Assembly (NCBI GenBank): GCA_002720275.1
Contig: PBHR01000048.1
Span: 1 to 36,239 of the forward strand
DNA length: 36,239 nt
From: Methanobacteriota archaeon
Lineage (GTDB): Archaea > Thermoplasmatota > Poseidoniia > Poseidoniales > Poseidoniaceae
Direction of reading: 5' to 3'
The first letter of the stretch is position 1, and each line of letters starts with the position of its first letter. The translations under genes and the position numbers were made by a program. Under the pieces are notes generated by a model, which made no database searches, was not told the origin of the DNA, and worked only from the letters and a program-made list of their open reading frames with translations. Of the stretch, positions 1 to 6,528 are shown piece by piece.

Positions 1-371
1 GGCATATCCATTCCCGGAGGAGCAGGAGGTGCTTCCATTTCTGGTGGAGCAGGAGGTGCTTCCATTTCTGGTGGAGCAGGAGGTGCTTCCATTTCTGGTG
101 GTGGTGGAGGCATATCCATTCCAGGTGGAGCAGGAGGGGCTTCTAGTGGTGCAGGAGGAGCTTCCATACCTGGTGGTGGAGGAGGCATATCCATTCCTGG
201 AGGAGCAGGAGGCGCTTCTGGTGGAGCAGGAGGCATTTCCATGCCTGGCACTGGGGGTGGAGCCATCATTCCAGGTGGAGGTGGCGGTGGTGCAATATCC
301 CCAGCAAGTGGTGGTGGATTAGACATTCCCGGTGGTGGTGGTGGTGGTGTATTTATTTCATCATCAGTCAT
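1..371 (-). CDS. Pro/Met-rich repetitive protein, N-terminal part (cut by window edge)
   Basis: Reading the minus strand from ATG at 371 gives an open frame of 123 codons that leaves the window without a stop. After a short acidic start (MTDDEINT) it is almost only Pro, Ala, Gly, Met and Glu/Asp. Runs of five or six prolines alternate with blocks of the type PPAPPEMEA and PPAPPGMDM. At DNA level a 27-base unit is perfectly tandem at 31-57 and 58-84, with a partial third copy from 85. Such Pro-rich N-termini usually act as flexible spacers or binding arms ahead of a folded or membrane domain, but that domain lies outside the window. A possible ribosome-binding stretch (AAGGGAG on the minus strand, about 382-388) and a TATA-like element near 411-419 precede the start. 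Function not recognised. The opposite-strand frame at 29-322 is its shadow. Confidence 0.72.
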   Translation of the reverse strand, partial: MTDDEINTPPPPPPGMSNPPPLAGDIAPPPPPPGMMAPPPVPGMEMPPAPPEAPPAPPGMDMPPPPPGMEAPPAPLEAPPAPPGMDMPPPPPEMEAPPAPPEMEAPPAPPEMEAPPAPPGMDM

Positions 372-472
372 ATTAGTGGCTCCCTTAGCAACCTTGGGAT
401 TCTCGCCAATTGTATAATGATTGCCTTACCTACTTCTGCTTAATTTTTTTGATAATTGACAATAAGTTTCAA

Positions 473-480
473 AAAATAAT
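473..480 (+). promoter_or_regulatory. TATA-like element for the GPN GTPase gene
   Basis: An A/T-only stretch (AAAATAAT) lies 25-32 bases before the ATG at 505, the distance expected between an archaeal TATA box and the transcription start. No ribosome-binding site is seen before the ATG, so a leaderless mRNA is likely. Inferred from spacing only. Confidence 0.35.
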
Positions 481-504
481 GTCTAGAGGGCTATCTCGAG
501 TAGC

Positions 505-1308
505 ATGGATTCTAGCACACCCCCTGTCTTATTTGTAGTTGGAACTGCGGGTGCTGGAAAATCTTCATTAGTCAATTCTTTTCAAAGATGGAGCAGGTTT
601 TTAGATATTGAAACAATGTCTGTAAATTTAGATCCTGGTGCTGAAAGGGGGCATTATGATCCTGAATTTGATGTACGGGAATTTATTTCTCTTACAGACG
701 TTATGGATGAATATGATTTAGGCCCCAATGGTGCTCAAATATTAGCCGCTGATCTTTTAGCTGCACAAGCAGAGGAAATAGGTTTAGAATTAGAGTCTTT
801 ATCTGGTGATTTGATTATAATTGATACTCCGGGGCAGGTCGAGTTGTTTGCATTTAGACAAGCTTCAAATCATTTAGTGGATGTTTTAGGTGGAGAAAAT
901 GCTGCTATTGTATATCTATTTGATCCTATGCTTTCAAAGACGGCTAGTGGATTTGTTTCTCAAATGCTACTTTCTTCTATTGTTCATTTTAGATTGGGTT
1001 TGCCAACAATAAATTTCCTTTCTAAGTCTGATTTACTTGAGGAAGAAGAATTAGAAAAAATTCTTGAATGGGGTGAGAGATTGGAAGTTTTAGAATATGC
1101 ATTATATGATGAAGCAGGAGGTCAGAGAACTGAATTTGCGATTGGCCAATTGAGAATGATGCAAGAATCTGGTATAATGCCCGGCTTAGTTCCTCTTTCA
1201 AGTGAATTAGAGGAAGGGCTTGCAGATGTCTTGACTTTTGCCCAATCTCTGTTCGGAGGTATGGCTGACGCAAAGGATGGCTCATCACCAGATTTAGACT
1301 TTGAATAA
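505..1308 (+). CDS. GPN-loop GTPase (archaeal Gpn1/PAB0955 type)
   Basis: This 267-residue P-loop GTPase belongs to the GPN family. Eukaryotic members help assemble and import RNA polymerase II; archaeal members are homodimeric and less well understood. The P-loop is GTAGAGKS (residues 13-20), the diagnostic Gly-Pro-Asn insertion is at 73-75 (within YDLGPNGAQ), the switch II motif is DTPGQVELF, and the guanine-specificity motif appears as SKSD in NFLSKSDLL. Length matches the family. The start at 505 leaves only six residues before the first strand, which is normal. It runs divergently from the Pro-rich gene and is followed 49 bases later by argF on the same strand. The C-terminal tail is acidic and probably disordered. 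Family assignment is secure; the client in this organism is unknown. Confidence 0.93.
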   Translation: MDSSTPPVLFVVGTAGAGKSSLVNSFQRWSRFLDIETMSVNLDPGAERGHYDPEFDVREFISLTDVMDEYDLGPNGAQILAADLLAAQAEEIGLELESLSGDLIIIDTPGQVELFAFRQASNHLVDVLGGENAAIVYLFDPMLSKTASGFVSQMLLSSIVHFRLGLPTINFLSKSDLLEEEELEKILEWGERLEVLEYALYDEAGGQRTEFAIGQLRMMQESGIMPGLVPLSSELEEGLADVLTFAQSLFGGMADAKDGSSPDLDFE

Positions 1309-1357
1309 CTACTAATGATTATGTCCTTGTTTTTCTAGGGCCATCTAGTGCTGGAGT

Positions 1358-2311
1358 ATGGATAGTGTATTATCAATTGATGATTTAAAGGATGACCTAG
1401 AACAAATATTGCAATGGGCAATAACAATGAAATCAGATGAGGAAATAGCTGGTGATTTTTTCCCCTTGATGAATATGAGTATTGGATCAATATATGAAAA
1501 ACCAAGTACAAGAACAAGAGTATCTTTTGAGGTTGGGATAAACAAATTGGGTGGGAATTCATTAACATTGCTCAAAGGAGATATACAATTAGGTAAAAGT
1601 GAAACTATTGCAGACACAGCAAGAGTACTTTCAAGATATTTGGATGCTATAACATACCGATGTTATTCTCATTTAGATGTGGAGGAATTAGCCAATAATT
1701 CTGAAGTTCCAGTAATTAATGCTCTTTCTGATAAACACCATCCTTGTCAAGCAGCAGCTGACTTGATGACTATTATTGAGAAAAAAGGAATGGATGGTGT
1801 TAAAATTGCATGGGTTGGTGATGGAAACAATGTTTTACACGATTTGATGTTAGCCGGCTCAATTTTTGGTTTTGATATTACTTGGGCAGTTCCAAAAGGT
1901 TATGAGCCAGATTCAGAAATTGTAAGTCGTTCAGAGGAAATTGCAGAAAAAACAGGTTCTAAACTTATTGAAACAAACGATCCAGTTGAAGCTGTAATGG
2001 ATGCAGATGTGGTTTATACTGATGTTTTTGTTTCCATGGGCGAAGAACATTTGGAAAACAAAATGACTGATTTTTCTGGGTTCCAAGTAAATGAAGAATT
2101 AGTTTCAAATGCGAAAGAAGATTACATTTTTATGCATTGTTTGCCTGCTCACAGGGGTGAAGAAGTTACAGATTCTGTAATCGACTCAAAAAATAGTGTT
2201 GTATTTGAACAAGCGGAAAATAGGATGTGGTCTCAAATGTCAATATTAACTTACTTAGTAAATAAGCCCGCTTGGGATACATATTCGGAATTGCTTGAAA
2301 TTAATTTTTAG
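1358..2311 (+). CDS. argF: Ornithine carbamoyltransferase
   Basis: The enzyme transfers carbamoyl from carbamoyl phosphate to ornithine to make citrulline in arginine synthesis (cytosolic trimer). The carbamoyl-phosphate loop STRTR is at residues 50-54, the HPCQ motif is in the middle of the chain, and the ornithine-side HCLPAHRGEE motif lies near residue 270. Together these separate it from aspartate carbamoyltransferase. At 317 residues it is of standard length, and no other arginine gene is nearby. The start follows a GGAG that is too close (one base) to be a good ribosome-binding site. The stop codon overlaps the stop of the convergent prenyltransferase gene by four bases (TTAG, 2308-2311), so there is no separate terminator. 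Confidence 0.95.
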   Translation: MDSVLSIDDLKDDLEQILQWAITMKSDEEIAGDFFPLMNMSIGSIYEKPSTRTRVSFEVGINKLGGNSLTLLKGDIQLGKSETIADTARVLSRYLDAITYRCYSHLDVEELANNSEVPVINALSDKHHPCQAAADLMTIIEKKGMDGVKIAWVGDGNNVLHDLMLAGSIFGFDITWAVPKGYEPDSEIVSRSEEIAEKTGSKLIETNDPVEAVMDADVVYTDVFVSMGEEHLENKMTDFSGFQVNEELVSNAKEDYIFMHCLPAHRGEEVTDSVIDSKNSVVFEQAENRMWSQMSILTYLVNKPAWDTYSELLEINF

Positions 2312-3228
2312 TTGATGTATGGGAGTAGTATATTTAGTAAAAAGAAACCAATTAATCCTAACACCATTGAAATTAATAGTGACTTAATTGCTTTTTTATC
2401 GTTCCCGGTACTCATGGGTCCATTCAAGCATAGCAAAACATACATGGTTGGCCCTTGAAACATAATCATCCAATATTCTAAATTACCCCAATTCATTATG
2501 AATGGGAGCATTATTGAAATTACACCTAACAATGCAAATATATATGCTAATTTTCTTGAATTGTGTACTCCAATTAATATTGGAAATGTTCTTCTTCCCC
2601 ATTTCAAATCACCTTCTAGGTCATGGACATCTTTTATTATCTCTCTTGAGATTCCAATGAATGTAGCCATTAGTGCAATACATAATGTTACGCTATAATT
2701 GTATTTACCAACAGATGCACCTCCATAAATTATTACAAGACCTAACATTCCACCAATGATTAAATTGCCTAAGTATCCATATTTCTTGGTTTTGGGCCCA
2801 ATTTCATAACTAATCATGAGTGTAAATGAAACTATCCAAATAATGGCTAATGGGATCCACTCTAACCCAATTTTGTTGAGGATATAAACACCATATGATG
2901 CGCTTAAAATAGATATAATTGAAAATATGATTACTAAGTACCAAGCTTGTTTAATACTTACTTTTTTTGATGGTAAAGACCTTAGAGGATGTGAGATTCT
3001 ATCAATTTCTATATCCATGATATCATTAAGAATGTTTCCAGCAGCCATAAAACAGGATACAGAAATCATTTGCAGAATGACATTCAAAATTAAATCATTA
3101 TTCCATGGAACTTGAATTGTCACATAACTACCAGTTAAAACAGTTGCAGAACCAATAACTAAATTTCTAAATCGGATAAGACTTAGGATTGATTTTAAAT
3201 CTGGTGCTAACACATCGCTGCTTCCCAT
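2308..3228 (-). CDS. Digeranylgeranylglyceryl phosphate synthase (UbiA family prenyltransferase)
   Basis: This membrane prenyltransferase most likely adds the second geranylgeranyl chain to geranylgeranylglyceryl phosphate, the step that makes the archaeal diether lipid core. Two Asp-rich motifs are visible: NILNDIMDIEIDR, followed by HPLRSLPS, and REIIKDVHDLEGDLKWGRR. The second has the REIIKD-D-EGD form typical of archaeal DGGGP synthases. The rest is about eight or nine hydrophobic helices over 306 residues, the usual size. It starts with ATG at 3228, 30 bases after the winged-helix gene, and is probably the last gene of a three-gene operon. A UbiA enzyme for quinone or haem is less likely because of the motif details. 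Confidence 0.88.
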   Translation of the reverse strand: MGSSDVLAPDLKSILSLIRFRNLVIGSATVLTGSYVTIQVPWNNDLILNVILQMISVSCFMAAGNILNDIMDIEIDRISHPLRSLPSKKVSIKQAWYLVIIFSIISILSASYGVYILNKIGLEWIPLAIIWIVSFTLMISYEIGPKTKKYGYLGNLIIGGMLGLVIIYGGASVGKYNYSVTLCIALMATFIGISREIIKDVHDLEGDLKWGRRTFPILIGVHNSRKLAYIFALLGVISIMLPFIMNWGNLEYWMIMFQGPTMYVLLCLNGPMSTGNDKKAIKSLLISMVLGLIGFFLLNILLPYIN

Positions 3229-3258
3229 TGATTGGACTTGAATATATTTAGATATAAA

Positions 3259-3519
3259 TTAATGGATATTGATTACTTCTTTATTCTTTTTTAATCCCCA
3301 AATGCAAATTCTGCACCTATGTCCGTCTCCAATAGAATTACTTAGAAAACCTACTTTTTCAAATCTTGAATCTTTAGCTAATATATTTCCCAATTGATTC
3401 ATTGATGTACCCCATCTAAATCTTGAGTTTATGTGGTCAAATATTTGTGTTGTATTCGCTTCACCTGTATTTTCTAAGTAATTTAATACTGCTAATCTTA
3501 ATCTTTTTGTACTACTCAT
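3259..3519 (-). CDS. Small winged-helix DNA-binding protein, unknown role
   Basis: The 86-residue protein begins with a basic helix (STKRLRLAVLNYLE). A helix-turn-helix-like stretch follows (GEANTTQIFDHINSRFRWGTSMNQLGNILAKDSRF), then a short beta-rich wing containing GDGHRCRICIWGL. This order of three helices and a hairpin suggests a winged helix, the common archaeal regulator fold. The two Cys and the His in HRCRIC could bind metal, but only one such cluster is present. Its ATG overlaps the stop of the preceding 99-codon frame (ATGA, 3516-3519), so the two are probably translated together. The UbiA gene follows after 30 bases. The fold is my reading of the sequence; the DNA target is unknown. 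Confidence 0.72.
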   Translation of the reverse strand: MSSTKRLRLAVLNYLENTGEANTTQIFDHINSRFRWGTSMNQLGNILAKDSRFEKVGFLSNSIGDGHRCRICIWGLKKNKEVINIH

Positions 3520-3815
3520 ATGATCACCTTTTCTTGATTTGTTTTTTTACCAAATATTCTTTCAATAAGAAAATTAATACTGTTTAATTTCTTTTCTTCT
3601 TCAATTTTTTCAGTTCCATAGTGCCAAGGATTCCATTGTCCCAATTGCACTTTTTCACTTAATTTTCCATTATTTGTAACTGTTTGAGGTATTAATTCAT
3701 TTTCAATTTCTTTTAGTATCATACCTGTTGTTCTCAAATCAGAAAATTTGATATTTTCCAATCCACTTCTTTTCCCATCTCTTCTTTCCATGTGTGCTGC
3801 TTTAGCAAGTCTCAC
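3516..3815 (-). CDS. Hypothetical protein, first gene of the winged-helix/UbiA operon
   Basis: No family recognised. The longest frame has 99 residues from GTG at 3815, directly after an in-frame stop. ATG at 3791 (MERRDGKRSG, 91 residues) is an alternative, and may fit better with a T-rich TATA-like stretch near 3826-3833. The protein is charged and mostly helical in character. It has a conserved-looking patch around SDLRTTGMILKEIENEL and an aromatic segment QLGQWNPWHYG, with no membrane segment or signal peptide. The four-base overlap with the next gene supports that it is real. It lies just downstream of the GTGAAA inverted repeat at 3843-3900. It might be a partner of the winged-helix protein. 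Confidence 0.6.
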   Translation of the reverse strand: MRLAKAAHMERRDGKRSGLENIKFSDLRTTGMILKEIENELIPQTVTNNGKLSEKVQLGQWNPWHYGTEKIEEEKKLNSINFLIERIFGKKTNQEKVII

Positions 3816-3842
3816 TTATCAATGCAAAAAATAGGCACATTG

Positions 3843-3900
3843 GTGAAAGTGAAAGTGAATATCTTCCTTTTCACCCGATTTTCTTGATTTTCACTTTCAC
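3843..3900. repeat. Inverted repeat with GTGAAA direct repeats in a divergent promoter region
   Basis: The left arm GTGAAAGTGAAA (3843-3854) is perfectly complementary to TTTCACTTTCAC (3889-3900), 34 bases apart. The left side continues as a third partial GTGAA copy, so the unit is also tandemly repeated. It sits between the operon starting at 3815 (-) and tRNA-Glu (+), which places it upstream of both. A T-run follows the right arm, but there is no gene end here for it to terminate. An operator or regulator-binding site is the simplest reading. Confidence 0.55.
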
Positions 3901-3910
3901 TTTTTTACGA

Positions 3911-3925
3911 TTAAATAAAATAATT
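3911..3925 (+). promoter_or_regulatory. TATA-like element upstream of tRNA-Glu
   Basis: An A/T-only stretch ending in AAAATAATT is centred about 30 bases before the first tRNA base, suiting an archaeal TATA box with a short leader. Position is the only evidence. Confidence 0.35.
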
Positions 3926-3946
3926 GAGTGGCGCCGAGAAATATAG

Positions 3947-4018
3947 GCTCGTATAGTGTAGTGGCCCATCATGAAGCCCTCTCGAGGCTTCGACCCGGGT
4001 TCAAATCCCGGTACGAGC
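3947..4018 (+). tRNA. tRNA-Glu (anticodon CTC)
   Basis: The acceptor arms GCTCGTA (3947-3953) and TACGAGC (4012-4018) pair fully. The anticodon stem AAGCC/GGCTT encloses the loop CTCTCGA, giving anticodon CTC for Glu codon GAG. The T arm is CCGGG-TTCAAAT-CCCGG. The D arm carries the archaeal TAGTGTAGTGG form. No intron is seen and CCA is not encoded. The 3' end is one base from the stop codon of the convergent gene that begins at 4020. Confidence 0.93.
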
Positions 4019-4019
4019 A

Positions 4020-5000
4020 TCATTCTTGGGAATCTTTCTTTCCTTCTCTATATGCATTTATGGCCGCTTTTGCTATTGCTTCAGGATCATTTATTATTTG
4101 TTGATCGATCTTACTAGAATCAAAAAGAACATCTCCAGATAAAACAGAATCCATTAGTGAAAGTGATTTCCCTTCACCTTTCTCTTTTTTCTTGTCTTCG
4201 TCTGCAATTTTGATCATGTTTTGTTGTACATTTTGAATGTCATCTAGCTCCTTATTTTTTTCTTCAACTTCTATTTCTAGAGATTCTACTTTGTCTCTAG
4301 TCATGTCTAATTCAAATCTTAATGCTGAGGATTCAGCACGTGCATTTTCTAATTCTTTACCTAGTGCTTTTAGAACATGTTCAAAACTAATTGGCCCACT
4401 ATGCGTTTGTTCCTCTTCTATTTCTTCTTCCTTATATTTTTCTTCTTCCTTGTCTTTTTCTTCGTTAAATTTAGAATTTCTTTCTTCGAGTAATCCTGGA
4501 GGCGCCTCTTCAACATCATTTTCATCCGTGTAAGTGCCTAATAGTGAATACATTGAACTAAGGAATAATATTAGAATAAAAGACAATTGTAATCCATGCA
4601 TTAGGGTTGCATAAAATATGTTATTATCAATTGAGTGATAATCTCCATCAGTTATATCAGCATAATTGTGATATTCATTTGTCCAAGGAGTCCCTTTGTC
4701 GTCATAAACATCATTTAATCTCGGGGCTATCAGGTAATAACAATTAGCATCATTCTGGGTTGCTTTACAAGTTTTAAGATCTTCTTCTATACTTCGTTCA
4801 GTATTTTTTGCAAGATTTGAATTATTTATGCCATTAAATATTGATGTAATTGATATTAAGAATACAATTGTAATTAATACAAATAATGTTACAGCAAATT
4901 GCAAATTATCTTTTGAAGGCATTAAAGGCTCAATTTGATTAGGATAATTAATTCGACCTTCAACAACTCCTTGAGGGTCTTTTGCTAATTTTGTAAGCAT
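4020..5000 (-). CDS. Two-helix membrane protein with long cytoplasmic coiled coil, unknown
   Basis: No family recognised. The 326 residues fall into clear parts: a short N-terminal segment; a first membrane helix (about 34-55); a loop of roughly 75 residues with two Cys (78 and 87) and many Asn, Asp and Tyr; a second membrane helix (about 132-154); then a highly charged Glu/Lys tail. Part of the tail (about 165-275) has heptad-like spacing typical of a coiled coil (for example LRFELDMTRDKVESLEIEVEE). The two Cys could form a disulfide outside the cell. A C-terminal helix-like segment (DPEAIAKAAINAYREG) ends it. The next gene downstream in transcription would be beyond tRNA-Glu. The upstream neighbour, 48 bases away, is another unknown membrane protein. 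The tail suggests a scaffold or partner-binding role, but this is inference. Confidence 0.75.
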   Translation of the reverse strand: MLTKLAKDPQGVVEGRINYPNQIEPLMPSKDNLQFAVTLFVLITIVFLISITSIFNGINNSNLAKNTERSIEEDLKTCKATQNDANCYYLIAPRLNDVYDDKGTPWTNEYHNYADITDGDYHSIDNNIFYATLMHGLQLSFILILFLSSMYSLLGTYTDENDVEEAPPGLLEERNSKFNEEKDKEEEKYKEEEIEEEQTHSGPISFEHVLKALGKELENARAESSALRFELDMTRDKVESLEIEVEEKNKELDDIQNVQQNMIKIADEDKKKEKGEGKSLSLMDSVLSGDVLFDSSKIDQQIINDPEAIAKAAINAYREGKKDSQE

Positions 5001-5048
5001 TGATATTTTCTCTTGATCTCGTATTTTTGTTGCTTTAAGAATATTTAT

Positions 5049-5930
5049 TCATTTGCTTTCTCCCAGTAAAATTCCTACAAGTAGGCCAACTGTTGATATT
5101 GAATATATTATCCAATAATAGTGTTGGTTTGGCCCTAGTTCGTCAGTATTCCAATGCCCCCAAAAAGTGTAATCAAGCCCCAAGAACTCATTTCCATGAT
5201 TATAGTGTAATCCATTTAGTGGTGAATAAAAATATTCTCTCAAATTTCTTAGGTTTGGATTTTCAACAAATGATCCTCGAACATCTTCACAATAGTTCAT
5301 TGTCCACTGAGGGGCATATACATTAGCTACTATGTTTCCTTTGGAATCATAATAAATTCCGTATGATTGACAATATTGTCTTTGAGTTTCATCTACGGTA
5401 TCAAACCATTGCATTATGAAAATTAAAGAAAACATAAGTAAAACCATGCCCAGAAAAATACCAAATATAGAGTATAATCTTGTTGGATTTTTTGACATGA
5501 ATGGCTTAAGAAATTTTAAAGGGGTTTTTGCTAGCTCTTGGTTATTTTTCTCGTGTTCTAATTGCTCCCAATTTTTAAATTCTGTTTCACTTTCAGAAGT
5601 TGTAGATTCATTTTTGTCTTTATTTCTATTTATATTGAATATGTCGAGAATTATTAATATAAATGGTAATGTAATAATCGGGATATTTACGATTATTAGA
5701 ATAATTCCAGAACTTGCAATGATGCATGATATTATAATTAGTTGAAATAGAGTATTCATATTTTTGATTTCATTATATGCCTTTCGAATTTTATTTTCTA
5801 TGTTATCTATTTTAGTTGAACGTTTTAATTTTTTAATCTTGTCCCTATTTACAATATACATAGAGATTGATAAAATTATAAGAATTGAAAATATAAGGTC
5901 TGAGTCCATAACACTTCGTGAAATATACAT
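5049..5930 (-). CDS. Multi-pass membrane protein, unknown
   Basis: No family recognised. The 293-residue chain has about five hydrophobic helices: one near the N-terminus, a close pair around residues 60-98, one near 150-172, and one at the very C-terminus. Between the last two lies a loop of about 95 residues rich in Tyr, Asn, Gly and Trp with two Cys (in RQYCQSYG and MNYCEDVRG), probably outside the cell. A charged loop (NRNKDKNESTTSESETEFK) links the third and fourth helices. ATG at 5930 fits a leaderless start below the AT-rich element at 5953-5965; ATG at 5909 is a later option. It precedes the coiled-coil membrane protein on the same strand with a 48-base gap. Both show an external Cys-pair loop between two helices, which hints at a joint complex. 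Confidence 0.72.
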   Translation of the reverse strand: MYISRSVMDSDLIFSILIILSISMYIVNRDKIKKLKRSTKIDNIENKIRKAYNEIKNMNTLFQLIIISCIIASSGIILIIVNIPIITLPFILIILDIFNINRNKDKNESTTSESETEFKNWEQLEHEKNNQELAKTPLKFLKPFMSKNPTRLYSIFGIFLGMVLLMFSLIFIMQWFDTVDETQRQYCQSYGIYYDSKGNIVANVYAPQWTMNYCEDVRGSFVENPNLRNLREYFYSPLNGLHYNHGNEFLGLDYTFWGHWNTDELGPNQHYYWIIYSISTVGLLVGILLGESK

Positions 5931-5952
5931 AATATTATCTTTGCTACTTAGT

Positions 5953-5965
5953 AAATATAATTATT
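5953..5965. promoter_or_regulatory. Shared TATA-like element between divergent genes
   Basis: AAATATAATTATT lies between the membrane protein (start 5930, -) and cysteine dioxygenase (start 5996, +). Its centre is about 26-30 bases from the minus-strand ATG, which would give a leaderless transcript. It is also about 37 bases from the plus-strand GTG, which would give a short leader carrying the GGTGAGG at 5986-5992. One AT-rich core may serve both directions. Confidence 0.38.
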
Positions 5966-5995
5966 GTAGAGTATCTAAGAGCAATTGGTGAGGTT

Positions 5996-6511
5996 GTGGT
6001 TAATCAAGTAGAACTTACAAAAAGTGATGTTTTAGAATTAGTTACAAATTCTCCAAGTCTAAATGGGTTTTTAGGCTGGTTAGATGGATTAAATCAAAGA
6101 CCCACATTAAAAATTCTTGAGGAAAAATTACTTGATTTAGAAATAAATATGAGTGATTTAAATAAATTTTTAGGTTATACAGATGATGGTTATCAAAGAA
6201 ATGTTGTGAAAAAAACAGAACATTACGAATTGGTTTTAATTTGCTGGAAACCAGGTCAAAAAACACCAATACACGATCACAAGGGTAGTGACTGCGCATT
6301 TTTAATCTTGGAAGGATTTTCTACAGAATCTGTGTATAAAAATAAAGAAGGTAACTTGGAGGTTTCTAGAATAAGAAAATATGCACCAGGAGAAGTTTGT
6401 GCTGCTGAAGAACCAGATATTCACATGATTTCTAATGATGAAGAAATTAATTTAGTTAATTTGCATCTATATTCGCCACCACTTAAAGATTTCAGAATTT
6501 ATGGCAGCTAG
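5996..6511 (+). CDS. Cysteine dioxygenase (type I, cupin)
   Basis: The enzyme oxidises cysteine to cysteine sulfinate with a non-haem iron, starting cysteine breakdown. The iron ligands match: His93 and His95 in PIHDHKGSDC and His143 in PDIHMISN. Tyr66 and Arg68 in YQRN correspond to the substrate-binding YTRN of mammalian CDO. Cys100 (HDH plus five residues) and Tyr159 in HLYSPP occupy the positions of the mammalian Cys93-Tyr157 thioether pair. Most bacterial CDOs carry Gly at the Cys position. At 171 residues it is slightly short for the family. The start is GTG, preceded by GGTGAGG at 5986-5992. The RluA and ABC-F genes follow on the same strand. Thiol dioxygenases for other substrates (such as mercaptopropionate) are related, but the Arg in YQRN favours cysteine. 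Confidence 0.88.
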   Translation: MVNQVELTKSDVLELVTNSPSLNGFLGWLDGLNQRPTLKILEEKLLDLEINMSDLNKFLGYTDDGYQRNVVKKTEHYELVLICWKPGQKTPIHDHKGSDCAFLILEGFSTESVYKNKEGNLEVSRIRKYAPGEVCAAEEPDIHMISNDEEINLVNLHLYSPPLKDFRIYGS

Positions 6512-6528
6512 TAAGTAAATGTTAACTT

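Noticed and set aside
31..110. Possible CRISPR-like short tandem repeat
   Set aside because: The 27-base units are contiguous, in frame and without unique spacers, so they are coding repeats.
29..322. Plus-strand 97-codon frame rich in VEQE
   Set aside because: It is the complement of the Pro/Met-rich minus-strand gene; its own sequence is only a by-product of the repeats.
3843..3906. Inverted repeat followed by T-run as an intrinsic terminator
   Set aside because: No gene ends toward it: both flanking genes start away from this region, and the 34-base loop is long.
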